Assembly: GCA_045629585.1 (NCBI GenBank) | Contig: JAZQRM010000021.1 | Location: forward strand, 62,001-126,000 | DNA: 64,000 nt | Direction of reading: 5' to 3' | From: Taishania sp045629585 | GTDB taxonomy: Bacteria > Bacteroidota > Bacteroidia > Flavobacteriales_D > Crocinitomicaceae | Shown: positions 45,151 through 53,642 of the stretch, piece by piece | Layout of the letters: the number at the start of each line of letters is the position of its first letter | Position numbering within the stretch: the first letter of the stretch is position 1 | Program-made: the position numbers and the translations under genes | Notes under the pieces: model-generated | What the model saw: only the letters and a program-made list of their open reading frames with translations | What the model was told of the DNA's origin: nothing | Databases searched by the model: none

Positions 45151-45668
45151 TGAAAGCATGGACTCAAATTTTCTTTATTTCTTCTCTTATATTGAGTTGT
45201 AGTACAACGGATACACCCGTAAATGAAATAGAGTGGAGTAATGAAATTTCTACACAATTTAATAAAGAGAACGCAAAAGAAGAGGAAATTGATATAAAAT
45301 TGTATTTGACCAGAAAGCCAGATTGGAAAATGTCTGTGACAGGGTCGGGCTTACAATACTATATCTACGAATCTCATCCGAAAAATCCGCTTGCCGTTGT
45401 AGGAAATAAAGTAGAAGCCCAATTTCGTGTTGAACTTTTGGACGGTGAGTTAGTGGGTGAGTCAAAGGCGGATGAAGTAACTGAATTTGAAGTTGATCGT
45501 GCGCAAATTGAAACAGGAATCCAAGAAGCTGTTAAATTAATGCGTCAAGGAGAGCGAGCTAAACTTATTATACCAAGTCACTTAGCACATGGTGTGGTTG
45601 GGGATTTGTCAAAAATACCACCATTAAGTGTTTTGGTGGTGGATATATATGTTCATAGAATTTATTAA
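45150..45668 (+). CDS. gldI: GldI-like FKBP-type peptidyl-prolyl isomerase lipoprotein
   Basis: 172 residues. A lipoprotein signal ends SSLILSC (Cys about 16). The FKBP domain spans about 60-170. IPSHLAHGVVGDLSKIPPLSVLVVDIYV closely fits the GldI pattern (shLAyGl.GD...IPp...L) that distinguishes gliding-motility-associated FKBPs, and it sits next to nrnA as I recall for Flavobacteriia. It probably folds outer-membrane or T9SS-secreted proteins. The gldI name is by motif only. Confidence 0.75.
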   Translation: MKAWTQIFFISSLILSCSTTDTPVNEIEWSNEISTQFNKENAKEEEIDIKLYLTRKPDWKMSVTGSGLQYYIYESHPKNPLAVVGNKVEAQFRVELLDGELVGESKADEVTEFEVDRAQIETGIQEAVKLMRQGERAKLIIPSHLAHGVVGDLSKIPPLSVLVVDIYVHRIY

Positions 45669-46507
45669 TGAATAGTAGAAAAATTAATTTAATCATCATT
45701 GTCGTTTTAGGCTTGTACGCTTGTAAAAATGACCATTCAAATAATCTTGAAGAATCAGAATCGGTAGAGGTGCTTCAGCCCTTGGATACTATTGACTTGA
45801 ATTTACCAATAAAAAAAGAAGTACACCTTAATACTGGAATCTCTATTCAATGGTTAGAAGAAGGTACGGGAGAAAAAGTAAAAGATGGTAGTGTTTATGA
45901 CATTGATTATCGTGTACGTTTGGAAGATAGTACAATTATTGACGGGGTTCATCTATTAAGAAAAACCTCGATTCCTTATTTGGTGGGTTATAACATGCAG
46001 CCTGCTGGTTGGGATATAACAATGCGTGAATTACGTGTTGGTGATTTCATCCATGCCCAAGTACCTTCAAGGTTATTGCGAGGAGATAAAGAAGCGAAAG
46101 GACTTATCCCTAAACATTCTGATAATCTTTTAAACATTCGTGTTTTAAGAGAAGTTCCGCCCACCAGAGAGATCGACGGTGTGAAAGTTTGGGTAATGGC
46201 AGAAACTGGAAAGAAAACGGTTAAATTTAGTGCAGATAATGAAATAGAGTTTTACACGATGATTTCCACAAAAACGAATCCTTTTTACTTTAATTCTTTC
46301 GCTTCAGGAAAACCTTTTAAAGCTCGATTGGAAGACAATGGTTTGGTACCAGGTTTAAAAAAAGCGTTAATAAACGCAAAAAAAGGTGATCGTTTGTTAA
46401 TTTTAATCCCAAGTGCTCAAGGTTATGGTGCAAAAGGATTACATGATATAGTAAAACCAAATGAAGATTTATTCTTCAATTTATATGTTAATGATGTGTT
46501 TGAATAG
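45668..46507 (+). CDS. Second FKBP-type peptidyl-prolyl isomerase lipoprotein
   Basis: 279 residues. A lipoprotein signal (VVLGLYAC, Cys about 19) is followed by two FKBP-like segments: about 60-165 (VKDGSVYDIDYRVRLEDSTIIDGVHLLRK...GWDITMRELRVGDFIHAQVPSRLL) and about 190-279 (LVPGLKKALINAKKGDRLLILIPSAQGYGAKGLHDIVKPNEDLFF). A tandem FKBP would suit an extracytoplasmic folding factor. Its ATG overlaps the gldI stop by one base, so the two isomerases are made together. Confidence 0.85.
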   Translation: MNSRKINLIIIVVLGLYACKNDHSNNLEESESVEVLQPLDTIDLNLPIKKEVHLNTGISIQWLEEGTGEKVKDGSVYDIDYRVRLEDSTIIDGVHLLRKTSIPYLVGYNMQPAGWDITMRELRVGDFIHAQVPSRLLRGDKEAKGLIPKHSDNLLNIRVLREVPPTREIDGVKVWVMAETGKKTVKFSADNEIEFYTMISTKTNPFYFNSFASGKPFKARLEDNGLVPGLKKALINAKKGDRLLILIPSAQGYGAKGLHDIVKPNEDLFFNLYVNDVFE

Positions 46508-46529
46508 TAGTGTTTTGGTACTATATTTG
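46500..46529 (+). promoter_or_regulatory. Promoter of the M23 peptidase gene
   Basis: TTG at 46500-46502, 19-base spacer, TATATTTG at 46522-46529: a perfect TTG-N19-TAnnTTTG. It starts within the last codons of the upstream FKBP gene. Leader to the ATG at 46595 is about 60 bases. Confidence 0.85.
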
Positions 46530-46594
46530 TAATTACACGGAATTAATCAACAAATGAACACTGAATTTTAATATTTAGCGGTAGTTAAAGTGAT

Positions 46595-47593
46595 ATGATG
46601 AAAAAAATAATTTTAGGGTTAGCTTGTTTTGCGCTTAATCCTGTGGTGAATGCCCAAAAAGCCATTGATACCCTTTACACTTCTCATGGTACGGTGTTAC
46701 TATATGAGAATAGATCTTGGCAATATTTAGAAGATTTGAAATTTAATGGGGTTATGAATGACCATGTGCATTGTCAAGTAGCACAACATGAAGATTTACA
46801 ATTTATTTACCCTTGGGATACCGATAATGTTTTTTCCAGTATGCGTCAGAATGACATCTCTAAATTCAAAGATACTCTGTGGATGTGCTTGGTGGATAAT
46901 TTAAACGACGGTTTTCATATGCCAGTGGATGGAGTTGTTACTTCTCGATATGGTTGGAGAAAAGGGCGTAATCACAATGGAATCGATTTAAACTTAAATA
47001 CAGGTGATCCTGTTAAAGCTGCATGGGCTGGTAAAGTAAGGTACGCAAAATGGAATAACGGAGGATTTGGCAATTTAGTTATAGTAAGACACGAAAATGG
47101 TTTAGAAACTTTGTATGCTCATCTTTCTAAAATTAACGTTGTCCCTAATCAAGAGGTAAAAGCAGGTGAGATAATTGGTTTAGGTGGTAATACAGGACGC
47201 TCTTTTGGAGCACATTTGCATTTTGAAGTGCGTTTTTATGATCTCCCTATGAATCCAGAGCAGGTCATAAATTTTGAAACTAAAGAATTAAGAGATGAAA
47301 ATCTGATGGTTCACAGAGCGCTATTTAGACCAGGAGCAGCACCACTTCTAGATGGGCATGGAGGACCAAATCCAACAGCAGGAACAAATGTAGCTGGAGC
47401 AGCACAAACTGCAATTACAAAGTCAAATACAAATACCGTTTCAGCAACCAACAAATATTATAAAGTTCGTTCTGGGGATACTTTAAGTGCGATAGCTGCA
47501 AAGAATAAAACCACTATCGCTAAAATCTGTCAATTAAACGGAATAAAGCAAACGACGGTTTTACAAGTTGGTAGAAATTTACGTGTAAGATAA
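46595..47593 (+). CDS. M23-family peptidase with C-terminal LysM domain
   Basis: Predicted peptidoglycan endopeptidase (or inactive activator, as EnvC/NlpD). 332 residues with a signal peptide (LACFALNPVVNAQ). M23 lasso domain at about 120-225: TSRYGWRKGRNHNGIDLN contains the first zinc His and Asp, and the HLHFEVR motif the catalytic and third zinc His. The HLSKINVV motif is in between. A linker of Ala/Thr/Asn then leads to a LysM domain (YYKVRSGDTLSAIAAKNKTTIAKIC...LQVGRNLRVR). All metal residues appear present, so it could be active. ATG at 46595 is followed directly by another. Confidence 0.9.
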   Translation: MMKKIILGLACFALNPVVNAQKAIDTLYTSHGTVLLYENRSWQYLEDLKFNGVMNDHVHCQVAQHEDLQFIYPWDTDNVFSSMRQNDISKFKDTLWMCLVDNLNDGFHMPVDGVVTSRYGWRKGRNHNGIDLNLNTGDPVKAAWAGKVRYAKWNNGGFGNLVIVRHENGLETLYAHLSKINVVPNQEVKAGEIIGLGGNTGRSFGAHLHFEVRFYDLPMNPEQVINFETKELRDENLMVHRALFRPGAAPLLDGHGGPNPTAGTNVAGAAQTAITKSNTNTVSATNKYYKVRSGDTLSAIAAKNKTTIAKICQLNGIKQTTVLQVGRNLRVR

Positions 47594-47607
47594 TTAATGG
47601 AAAATTT

Positions 47608-47651
47608 AAAGTAAATCGTGTTAACAATAGTCAACACGATTTACTTTTATA
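47608..47651 (+). terminator. Long hairpin between the M23 gene and bamD
   Basis: Left arm AAAGTAAATCGTGTTAAC (47608 onward) and right arm GTCAACACGATTTACTTT pair over 17 of 18 positions with a six-base loop, then TTTTAT. By shape it is an intrinsic terminator, but it ends only about five bases before the bamD ATG and covers the region where a ribosome site would be, so a regulatory role for bamD translation is possible. Confidence 0.75.
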
Positions 47652-47655
47652 CTAT

Positions 47656-48477
47656 ATGAAAATGAAAAGAACAATCCTTGTTTTGACGCTACTAGTTGTA
47701 TTGACTAGTTGCTCTAATTATTCAAAAGTTATAAAAGGAGACGATTATACAGCAAAGGCCCAGGTAGCTGAAGAATTATATAACGCGAAAAAATATACAA
47801 ATGCTATTGTTCTTTTTGAGCAAATCTACCAGCGCTACCCTAAACAAACGGAAGGAGAGGCGGCTTATTTCAAAATTGGTAAAGCTTACTATTTGAATGA
47901 AGATTATTACATGGCAGGATATTTTCTTGGGCAATTTACTCAACGCTTTCCTTTCAGTACTCAAGTAGAAGAGGCAACTTTTTTAAGTGCGCTTTGCTCC
48001 GTAAAAAACTCCCCCGCATACAGCTTGGATCAAACTGAAACAGAAGAAGCATTAAGTAACTTACAACAGTTTATTGATAAATTTCCTAATTCAGAATTAG
48101 TAGATAGCTGTAATCACATAATGGATCGACTACATTTTAAGTTAGAAACGAAATATTATGAGCATGTTAAGTTATATGATAGAACAATGAATTATAGATC
48201 TGCGGTAACATCTTCAGAGCTTTTTGTTCGCGACTACCCAAGTAGTCCTTATCGAGAGGAAATATTTTATATTTTAGTATATAATTCGCTCCAACTAACA
48301 AAAAATAGTATCGAAATTAAGAAGATTGAGCGTGCGGAACAAACACTAGAAAGGCATCGCGTTTTTTTATTAGAATTTCCTGACTCAAAATATCTCAAAA
48401 ATTTAAAAACAATTAAAGATGATATGGCTAATGAAATCCAAAAGGCCGAAAAACACATGAGTTTATTAAACAAATAA
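47656..48477 (+). CDS. bamD: Outer-membrane assembly lipoprotein BamD
   Basis: Lipoprotein of the BAM complex that inserts beta-barrels into the outer membrane. 273 residues. Lipobox VVLTSC (Cys about 17). TPR-like helices follow: YNAKKYTNAIVLFEQIYQRYPKQ, AYFKIGKAYYLNEDYYMAGYFLGQFTQRFP, and later PNSELVDSCNHIMDRLHFKL and ASSPYREEIFY-type repeats. The head of the conserved Bacteroidota cluster bamD-rpoZ-coaBC-DUF4835-recN. The leader before it is almost entirely the hairpin described above. Confidence 0.92.
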   Translation: MKMKRTILVLTLLVVLTSCSNYSKVIKGDDYTAKAQVAEELYNAKKYTNAIVLFEQIYQRYPKQTEGEAAYFKIGKAYYLNEDYYMAGYFLGQFTQRFPFSTQVEEATFLSALCSVKNSPAYSLDQTETEEALSNLQQFIDKFPNSELVDSCNHIMDRLHFKLETKYYEHVKLYDRTMNYRSAVTSSELFVRDYPSSPYREEIFYILVYNSLQLTKNSIEIKKIERAEQTLERHRVFLLEFPDSKYLKNLKTIKDDMANEIQKAEKHMSLLNK

Positions 48478-48501
48478 GTGATTTTTGGAATAAAAGATTT
48501 T

Positions 48502-48529
48502 TTGTTTTCAGAAAGAAATGATAACTTTG
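48502..48529 (+). promoter_or_regulatory. rpoZ promoter
   Basis: TTG at 48502-48504, 17-base spacer, TAACTTTG at 48522-48529. The leader to the rpoZ ATG is about 66 bases. It separates rpoZ-coaBC expression from bamD. Confidence 0.65.
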
Positions 48530-48601
48530 CTTTTGGTATTTGCATTAAATGCGTGCAAGACTACAAGATTCAATTAGAAATAAGATAATTCAATAGATAA
48601 T

Positions 48602-48925
48602 ATGAGCTTCAAAAATAGTACAGCAGAACGTTCAACAGTAACACGTGATACCGTTTTATTGGAAGAAAAAACAGGAAACGTTTACGAATCAATCGTAGCA
48701 TTATCAAAACGTTCGAATCAATTAAGCGTTGAATTAAAAGAGGAATTAACTCAAAAATTACAGGAGTTTGCTTCTTCAACAGATAATTTGGAAGAAATTT
48801 TTGAAAATCGTGAACAAATTGAAATCTCTCGTTTTTACGAAAAATTACCTAAGCCTGTGGCTATGTCAATCGAAGACCTTTTAGGGGATAAATTGAGTAT
48901 TCGTCGTCCAGAAGAGAATAAATAA
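48602..48925 (+). CDS. rpoZ: RNA polymerase omega subunit, Bacteroidota type
   Basis: 107 residues. It is not much like E. coli omega in sequence, but it matches the Bacteroidota family: an extended N-terminus (RDTVLLEEKTGNVYESIVALSKRSNQLSVELKEEL) holding the conserved helix with its NVYE and A-x-x-KRSNQL core, an acidic helix, and the end ISRFYEKLPKPVAMSIEDLLGDKL. Its place between bamD and coaBC is characteristic for the phylum. Structural subunit that stabilises beta'. Confidence 0.88.
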   Translation: MSFKNSTAERSTVTRDTVLLEEKTGNVYESIVALSKRSNQLSVELKEELTQKLQEFASSTDNLEEIFENREQIEISRFYEKLPKPVAMSIEDLLGDKLSIRRPEENK

Positions 48926-48934
48926 TAGTAATTT

Positions 48935-50140
48935 ATGAAAAGTTTGCGTGTGCTAATCGGTATATCCGGTGGTATTGCAGCTTATAAAATTGCTTTTTTA
49001 ATAAGATATTTAAAAAAAGAAGGGGCAGAAGTCAAATGTATAATGACTCCTGCCTCTTGTGATTTTATAAGCCCTCTAGTTGTGTCTACTTTATCCGAAA
49101 ATCCTGTAGCAATCGAGTTTTGGAATAAATCAGACGGATCGTGGAATAATCATGTCGAATATGGTTTATGGGCGGATGTAATGATTATTGCACCAGCAAC
49201 TGCAAATACCCTAGCAAAGATGGTGGCAGGTAGCTGTGATAATTTTTTATTAGCTACTTATTTATCGAATAGAGGACGCACTGTTGTTGTACCAGCTATG
49301 GATTTAGATATGTATGTTCATCCGACAACACAACGAAACCTTAAACAATTAAAACAAGACGGAGTTTATATATTACCAGCAGAGTCAGGGCTTTTAGCTT
49401 CCGGTTTAGAGGGGCAAGGGCGAATGGCAGAACCAGAAAATATTCTTCAATTTGTAAAAGAATTGATGACAACTCAGGATGTTCTGAAAGGAAAAAAGTT
49501 TTTAGTGACAGCTGGACCAACTTATGAAGCAATTGATCCTGTTCGGTTTATTGGTAATCACTCAACCGGTAAGATGGGGTTTGAATTAGCAGAGGAATTA
49601 GCACGTAAAGGAGCTGAAGTATTTCTAATCGCTGGTCCAACTCTATGCCGTGCAAAGCATAGCCGAATTCAAACAATTGACGTCGTATCCGCCCAAGAAA
49701 TGTTGACAGAAGTAATGAAGATTTGGCCTGATATGCAAGGAGGTATATTTGCAGCTGCGGTTGCAGACTATAAACCAGCAGTTATTGCGGATCAAAAAAT
49801 CAAGAAAAAGGACAATGAAATGCAACTGGAACTCGTTAAGAATCCAGATATATTGCGTTGGGCAGGTTCAACACGAAAAATGGAACAGATTTTGGTTGGA
49901 TTTGCTTTAGAAACAAATGATGCGGAACAGAACGGTTTAAAAAAATGTAAAGACAAAAATCTTGATTTTATTGTGGTAAATTCCCCAGTCAAAAACATTA
50001 GTGGTTTTGGTGCAGATACAAACCAAATTTCGATTGTAGAAGCAAACAATAAAATAACTAAATTTGAGTTAAAACCTAAGCAATCAGTTGCACAAGACAT
50101 CATTCAATATTTAATTGATTTTAAAAATGCAAGGATTTAA
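48935..50140 (+). CDS. coaBC: Phosphopantothenoylcysteine synthetase/decarboxylase
   Basis: Bifunctional coenzyme A pathway enzyme, 401 residues. N-terminal CoaC flavoprotein decarboxylase: GISGGIAAYKIAFLIRYLK, the ligand His in NHVEYGLWAD, PATANTLAKMVAG, and the substrate-recognition clamp PAMDLDMYVHPTTQRN (the usual PAMN written PAMD as in other Bacteroidota). C-terminal CoaB CTP-dependent ligase: LVTAGPTYEAIDPVRFIGNHSTGKMG, AAVADYKP and the K in IKKK. Immediately follows rpoZ. Confidence 0.96.
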   Translation: MKSLRVLIGISGGIAAYKIAFLIRYLKKEGAEVKCIMTPASCDFISPLVVSTLSENPVAIEFWNKSDGSWNNHVEYGLWADVMIIAPATANTLAKMVAGSCDNFLLATYLSNRGRTVVVPAMDLDMYVHPTTQRNLKQLKQDGVYILPAESGLLASGLEGQGRMAEPENILQFVKELMTTQDVLKGKKFLVTAGPTYEAIDPVRFIGNHSTGKMGFELAEELARKGAEVFLIAGPTLCRAKHSRIQTIDVVSAQEMLTEVMKIWPDMQGGIFAAAVADYKPAVIADQKIKKKDNEMQLELVKNPDILRWAGSTRKMEQILVGFALETNDAEQNGLKKCKDKNLDFIVVNSPVKNISGFGADTNQISIVEANNKITKFELKPKQSVAQDIIQYLIDFKNARI

Positions 50141-51035
50141 AAATCTTCTATTGGGAATACTACTAAGCGGAAATATCTTCGCTCAAGAACTTAATTGTAC
50201 AGTCTCAATCATCCCTAATAACAAACTTGTTGTTAGTACAACAGAACAAGAAATTTTACGTCAATTGGAGGATATCATTCGTGAATTTATGAACAACACG
50301 AAATGGACAAAAGATAACTTCAAGATCGAAGAACGTATTAATTGCCAAATTCAATTTCAGTTAGACCAAATTCCATCTCCTGGTATTTATGAAGGGAAAA
50401 TTCAAATACAAAGTTCTCGTCCTTCTTTTAACTCGAATTATAATTCATTGATTTTGAATTATAGAGATGATAATGTCGTTATCCCCTTTTCTAGAGGAGC
50501 AATGATAAACTATTCTTCTAATCAATTTAAAGATAATCTTACTTCGCTTTTGGCTTTTTACGCATACTATATAATAGGAATGGATTACGATTCGTTTGGC
50601 TTAAAAGGAGGTCAACAATATCTACAAGAAGCCCAAAATATTGCACTAAATGCATCTTCATCAGGATATGCAGGTTGGAATTCTGATCAATCAGGAAATA
50701 AAACAAACCGTTACTGGGTGATTGATAATGCTTTACATCAGTTGTTTGAACCTTTACGTGAATGTATGTATGAGTATCATCGTTTAGGAGTTGATAAACT
50801 TTATGACGATAAGAATGGTGCTCGTTTAGCCATGTATGAAGCATTAAATAAGCTTTCAAAAGTTGTGGCAACTCGACCTGGATCTTTTAACTTAACAACA
50901 TTTATACAAGCTAAATCTAACGAAATAAAAATGGTGTATGCAGATGCGCCTCCAGCGGATAAGCAAAGAATGGTTCAACTTTTAAAAAGATTAGACCCGG
51001 TTAATTCACCGAAATATGATGAAATATTGAAATAA
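50127..51035 (+). CDS. DUF4835-family exported protein
   Basis: Bacteroidota-specific protein of unknown function in the conserved position between coaBC and recN. I use the ATG at 50127 (MQGFKNLLLGILLSGNIFAQ, a signal peptide); a TTG at 50115 lacks support. 302 residues: N-terminal mixed strand region (NCTVSIIPNNKLV), an FSRGAMINYSSNQFKDNLTSLLAFYAYYIIGMDYDSF core typical of the family, then a helical half ending with LLKRLDPVNSPKYDEIL. It overlaps coaBC by 14 bases and recN by one. Confidence 0.9.
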   Translation: MQGFKNLLLGILLSGNIFAQELNCTVSIIPNNKLVVSTTEQEILRQLEDIIREFMNNTKWTKDNFKIEERINCQIQFQLDQIPSPGIYEGKIQIQSSRPSFNSNYNSLILNYRDDNVVIPFSRGAMINYSSNQFKDNLTSLLAFYAYYIIGMDYDSFGLKGGQQYLQEAQNIALNASSSGYAGWNSDQSGNKTNRYWVIDNALHQLFEPLRECMYEYHRLGVDKLYDDKNGARLAMYEALNKLSKVVATRPGSFNLTTFIQAKSNEIKMVYADAPPADKQRMVQLLKRLDPVNSPKYDEILK

Positions 51036-52678
51036 TGCTGACTCATCTATTCATAAAAAATTTCGCCCTGATTCAAGAAGTATCTATTGAATTCAAAAAA
51101 GGATATACTGTCTTTACCGGAGAAACTGGTTCTGGTAAATCTATTTTTCTTAACGCTCTAAATCTTATTCTCGGCGAGCGTGCAGATTATAAGGTTATTG
51201 GACCTGATGCTGACAAAGCTGTTGTAGAGGCAACTTTTGATTTGTCAAGTGTTAATATTCAATCATTTTTTGAGCAGTTTGATATAGATTATGAAGTAGA
51301 AACTATCATCAGACGAGAAGTTACAAAGCAAGGTAAATCAAGAACATTTGTAAATGACATACCTGTTCCTCTATCTACATTAAAGGAACTAACTGGAAAA
51401 CTTATATCTATTCATTCTCAATACAATACGCTAGACTTAAAACGTAAGGAATATCAACTGTTTGTACTCGATATTTTAGCCAATACTTGGCAAGATCGTA
51501 AATCATTTGAAGAGGCTTTTGTCAGTGTTCAAAAGATTAAAAAAACGTTAGCAGAGAAGGAAGAACAATTGTTGGAGACTTCAAAAAATCAGGACTACAT
51601 TCTATTTCAATTAAATGAACTGAATGAGCTAGAGTTAACAAGTACGAATTTTGAAGATTTAGAAAGACAACTTAAATCCATTGAAAATGCTGGAGAAATC
51701 AAGCACTTGAATGAATTAGTAACCAATCTTTTTGAAGACGAAAAAGGAATTATATCGCTTTTAGCGACTGCCAAAAATAGTTTACAAAGATTAGTTAATC
51801 TAGATCCATCAAATGACGACAAATTGCAACGGTTGATTGCGTTAGAAATTGAATCTAAAGATTTAGTTAATGAATTTGAAACCTCTCGTGAGATTGAAAT
51901 AAGTGATTTTGAAATTCAAACACTTTTAACGAAGGTAGATAAATTTAACAGCGCCTTAAGAAAGCATAGATTGAGCTCCCAAGAAGAACTATTAGAAGTC
52001 TATACCAAGTTAGCTGCAACTATAGAAGGATCTGAGGACTTGCAAGATGAAATAGAAAGTTTGAAGGAGAAGATTCATATTTTAGATGCTGATATTTTGG
52101 TTAAAGCAAGTAAACTACATGAAAAACGCTTGAAGCCCATTGAATCCTTAGAGAAGAAGTTCTCGGAAGAATTAAGTGCCTTAAAGCTCCCTAATACACG
52201 TATAAAATTCGAGTTAAAACCACTTCAAATACCTAATAAAACTGGAATTTCAGATTTAGATTTACTTTTCAGTGCCAATATAGGCATGGATCCAGTTGCA
52301 ATTGAAAATGCGGCCTCTGGAGGAGAGTTATCTCGAGTAATGTTGATTATTCAAAAACTAATATCTGAGAAAATTGCTTTACCAACTTTATTTTTTGATG
52401 AGATAGATACTGGAGTTTCAGGTGATGTTGCTCAAAGAATTGGTTTCTTACTACAACAGATGGGGGAAAATATTCAATTATTTGCAATCTCACATTTACC
52501 TCAAGTAGCAGCGAAAGCTCAATGGCATTATAAAGTTGAGAAGAAGATCGCTGGTGAAAGAACATTGACAGAAATTAATCCAGTGAACGGGGAGGACAGA
52601 GTTGTTGAAATTGCTAAGTTGATGAGTGGAGATGTGGTGAATGCTGCTGCAATTGAAAATGCACGATTATTAATGTAA
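51035..52678 (+). CDS. recN: DNA repair protein RecN
   Basis: SMC-like ATPase acting early at double-strand breaks. 547 residues. Walker A GETGSGKS at residues 29-36; a long coiled-coil region of about 300 residues with many Lys/Glu heptads; then the ABC signature AASGGELSRVMLIIQKL, Walker B PTLFFDEIDTGVSG and the H-loop AISHLPQVAA. Its ATG overlaps the DUF4835 stop (TAATG). Confidence 0.96.
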   Translation: MLTHLFIKNFALIQEVSIEFKKGYTVFTGETGSGKSIFLNALNLILGERADYKVIGPDADKAVVEATFDLSSVNIQSFFEQFDIDYEVETIIRREVTKQGKSRTFVNDIPVPLSTLKELTGKLISIHSQYNTLDLKRKEYQLFVLDILANTWQDRKSFEEAFVSVQKIKKTLAEKEEQLLETSKNQDYILFQLNELNELELTSTNFEDLERQLKSIENAGEIKHLNELVTNLFEDEKGIISLLATAKNSLQRLVNLDPSNDDKLQRLIALEIESKDLVNEFETSREIEISDFEIQTLLTKVDKFNSALRKHRLSSQEELLEVYTKLAATIEGSEDLQDEIESLKEKIHILDADILVKASKLHEKRLKPIESLEKKFSEELSALKLPNTRIKFELKPLQIPNKTGISDLDLLFSANIGMDPVAIENAASGGELSRVMLIIQKLISEKIALPTLFFDEIDTGVSGDVAQRIGFLLQQMGENIQLFAISHLPQVAAKAQWHYKVEKKIAGERTLTEINPVNGEDRVVEIAKLMSGDVVNAAAIENARLLM

Positions 52679-52680
52679 AA

Positions 52681-53625
52681 ATGTTAGATAAATTATTTAT
52701 TCCTTATACCTTTCCTAAATTAGATTTTGAAGTCCAGCACGGAGATAAAATTCTTCTAATAGGAAGTTGTTTCTCCGATGAAATTGGAAATCATTTCTCA
52801 AATGCTGGTCATGATTGTTTAGTAAATCCTTTTGGTACAATTTTTCATCCCACAGCTTTAGCTAATAATATTTTAGCTTGTTTTGACAATGTGTATCAAG
52901 AAAATATACTGGAACGCGATGGGTCTTTTTACTCGTGGGATTGTAGTACTAAAGTAACAGCAAAATCATTTGAAGAAATAGAATCTTTACTGTTTGATAC
53001 ACGGCTAAAAGTTGCTGAATTCCTATCTGAGGCAAAAGTTTTATTTGTTACCTTAGGTACAGCGTGGGGATATGAGCTTTTACAAACGGAACAATTGGTC
53101 GCTAATTGCCATAAAGCTCCAGCTGATTATTTTCAGAAAATCTTATCCTCTACCTATGAGATGATACAAGATTGGACAATTTGCGTTGAAAAATTAAAGG
53201 AAATTAATCCCGATTTAAAAATTGTTTTTACAGTCTCTCCGGTTCGCCATATAAAAGATGGATTGACCGAGAATATGCATTCTAAGTCCAGATTAATCGA
53301 AGTATCCCAACAATTGTCTGTAGAGGATAATGTGAGCTATTTTGCATCTTATGAATATATGATTGATGTATTAAGAGATTACAGATTTTATAAACCAGAC
53401 GGCGTACATCCAAGTGAGCAGGCTGTTTCTTTAATATGGGAGAATCTACAAAGATCCTTAATGAATGCGGATACCATTCAGTTAAATGAAACTGTTGAAA
53501 AATTTAATCGTTTAAAAACACATCGCTTACAGGACGAGTCCATTGAAAGTTATAATCGTTTTTCGGAAAAGTTGACTCAAAAAAAAATGGAGTTACTTAC
53601 TCGTAACTCCAAATTAAAAATTTAA
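52681..53625 (+). CDS. GSCFA-domain protein (SGNH hydrolase-like)
   Basis: 314 residues, GSCFA family. The signature is LLIGSCFSDEIGNHFSNAGHD near residue 26, followed by VNPFGTIFHP, VTLGTAWGY, the VFTVSPVRHIKDG strand and the D-G-VHPSE motif (PDGVHPSEQA), consistent with a GDSL/SGNH-type serine esterase. Substrate unknown, possibly a carbohydrate ester. It starts two bases after recN. Its last codons contain a hairpin that acts as a terminator on the other strand. Confidence 0.9.
   Translation: MLDKLFIPYTFPKLDFEVQHGDKILLIGSCFSDEIGNHFSNAGHDCLVNPFGTIFHPTALANNILACFDNVYQENILERDGSFYSWDCSTKVTAKSFEEIESLLFDTRLKVAEFLSEAKVLFVTLGTAWGYELLQTEQLVANCHKAPADYFQKILSSTYEMIQDWTICVEKLKEINPDLKIVFTVSPVRHIKDGLTENMHSKSRLIEVSQQLSVEDNVSYFASYEYMIDVLRDYRFYKPDGVHPSEQAVSLIWENLQRSLMNADTIQLNETVEKFNRLKTHRLQDESIESYNRFSEKLTQKKMELLTRNSKLKI
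53579..53610 (-). terminator. Minus-strand terminator inside the GSCFA gene
   Basis: Perfect arms GGAGTTAC and GTAACTCC with a six-base loop. Read on the minus strand, a run of nine T follows after one A. It would end the sigma/partner transcript 33 bases past its stop codon, within the convergent coding sequence. Confidence 0.75.
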
Positions 53626-53642
53626 GTATTTATTCGCTATAA

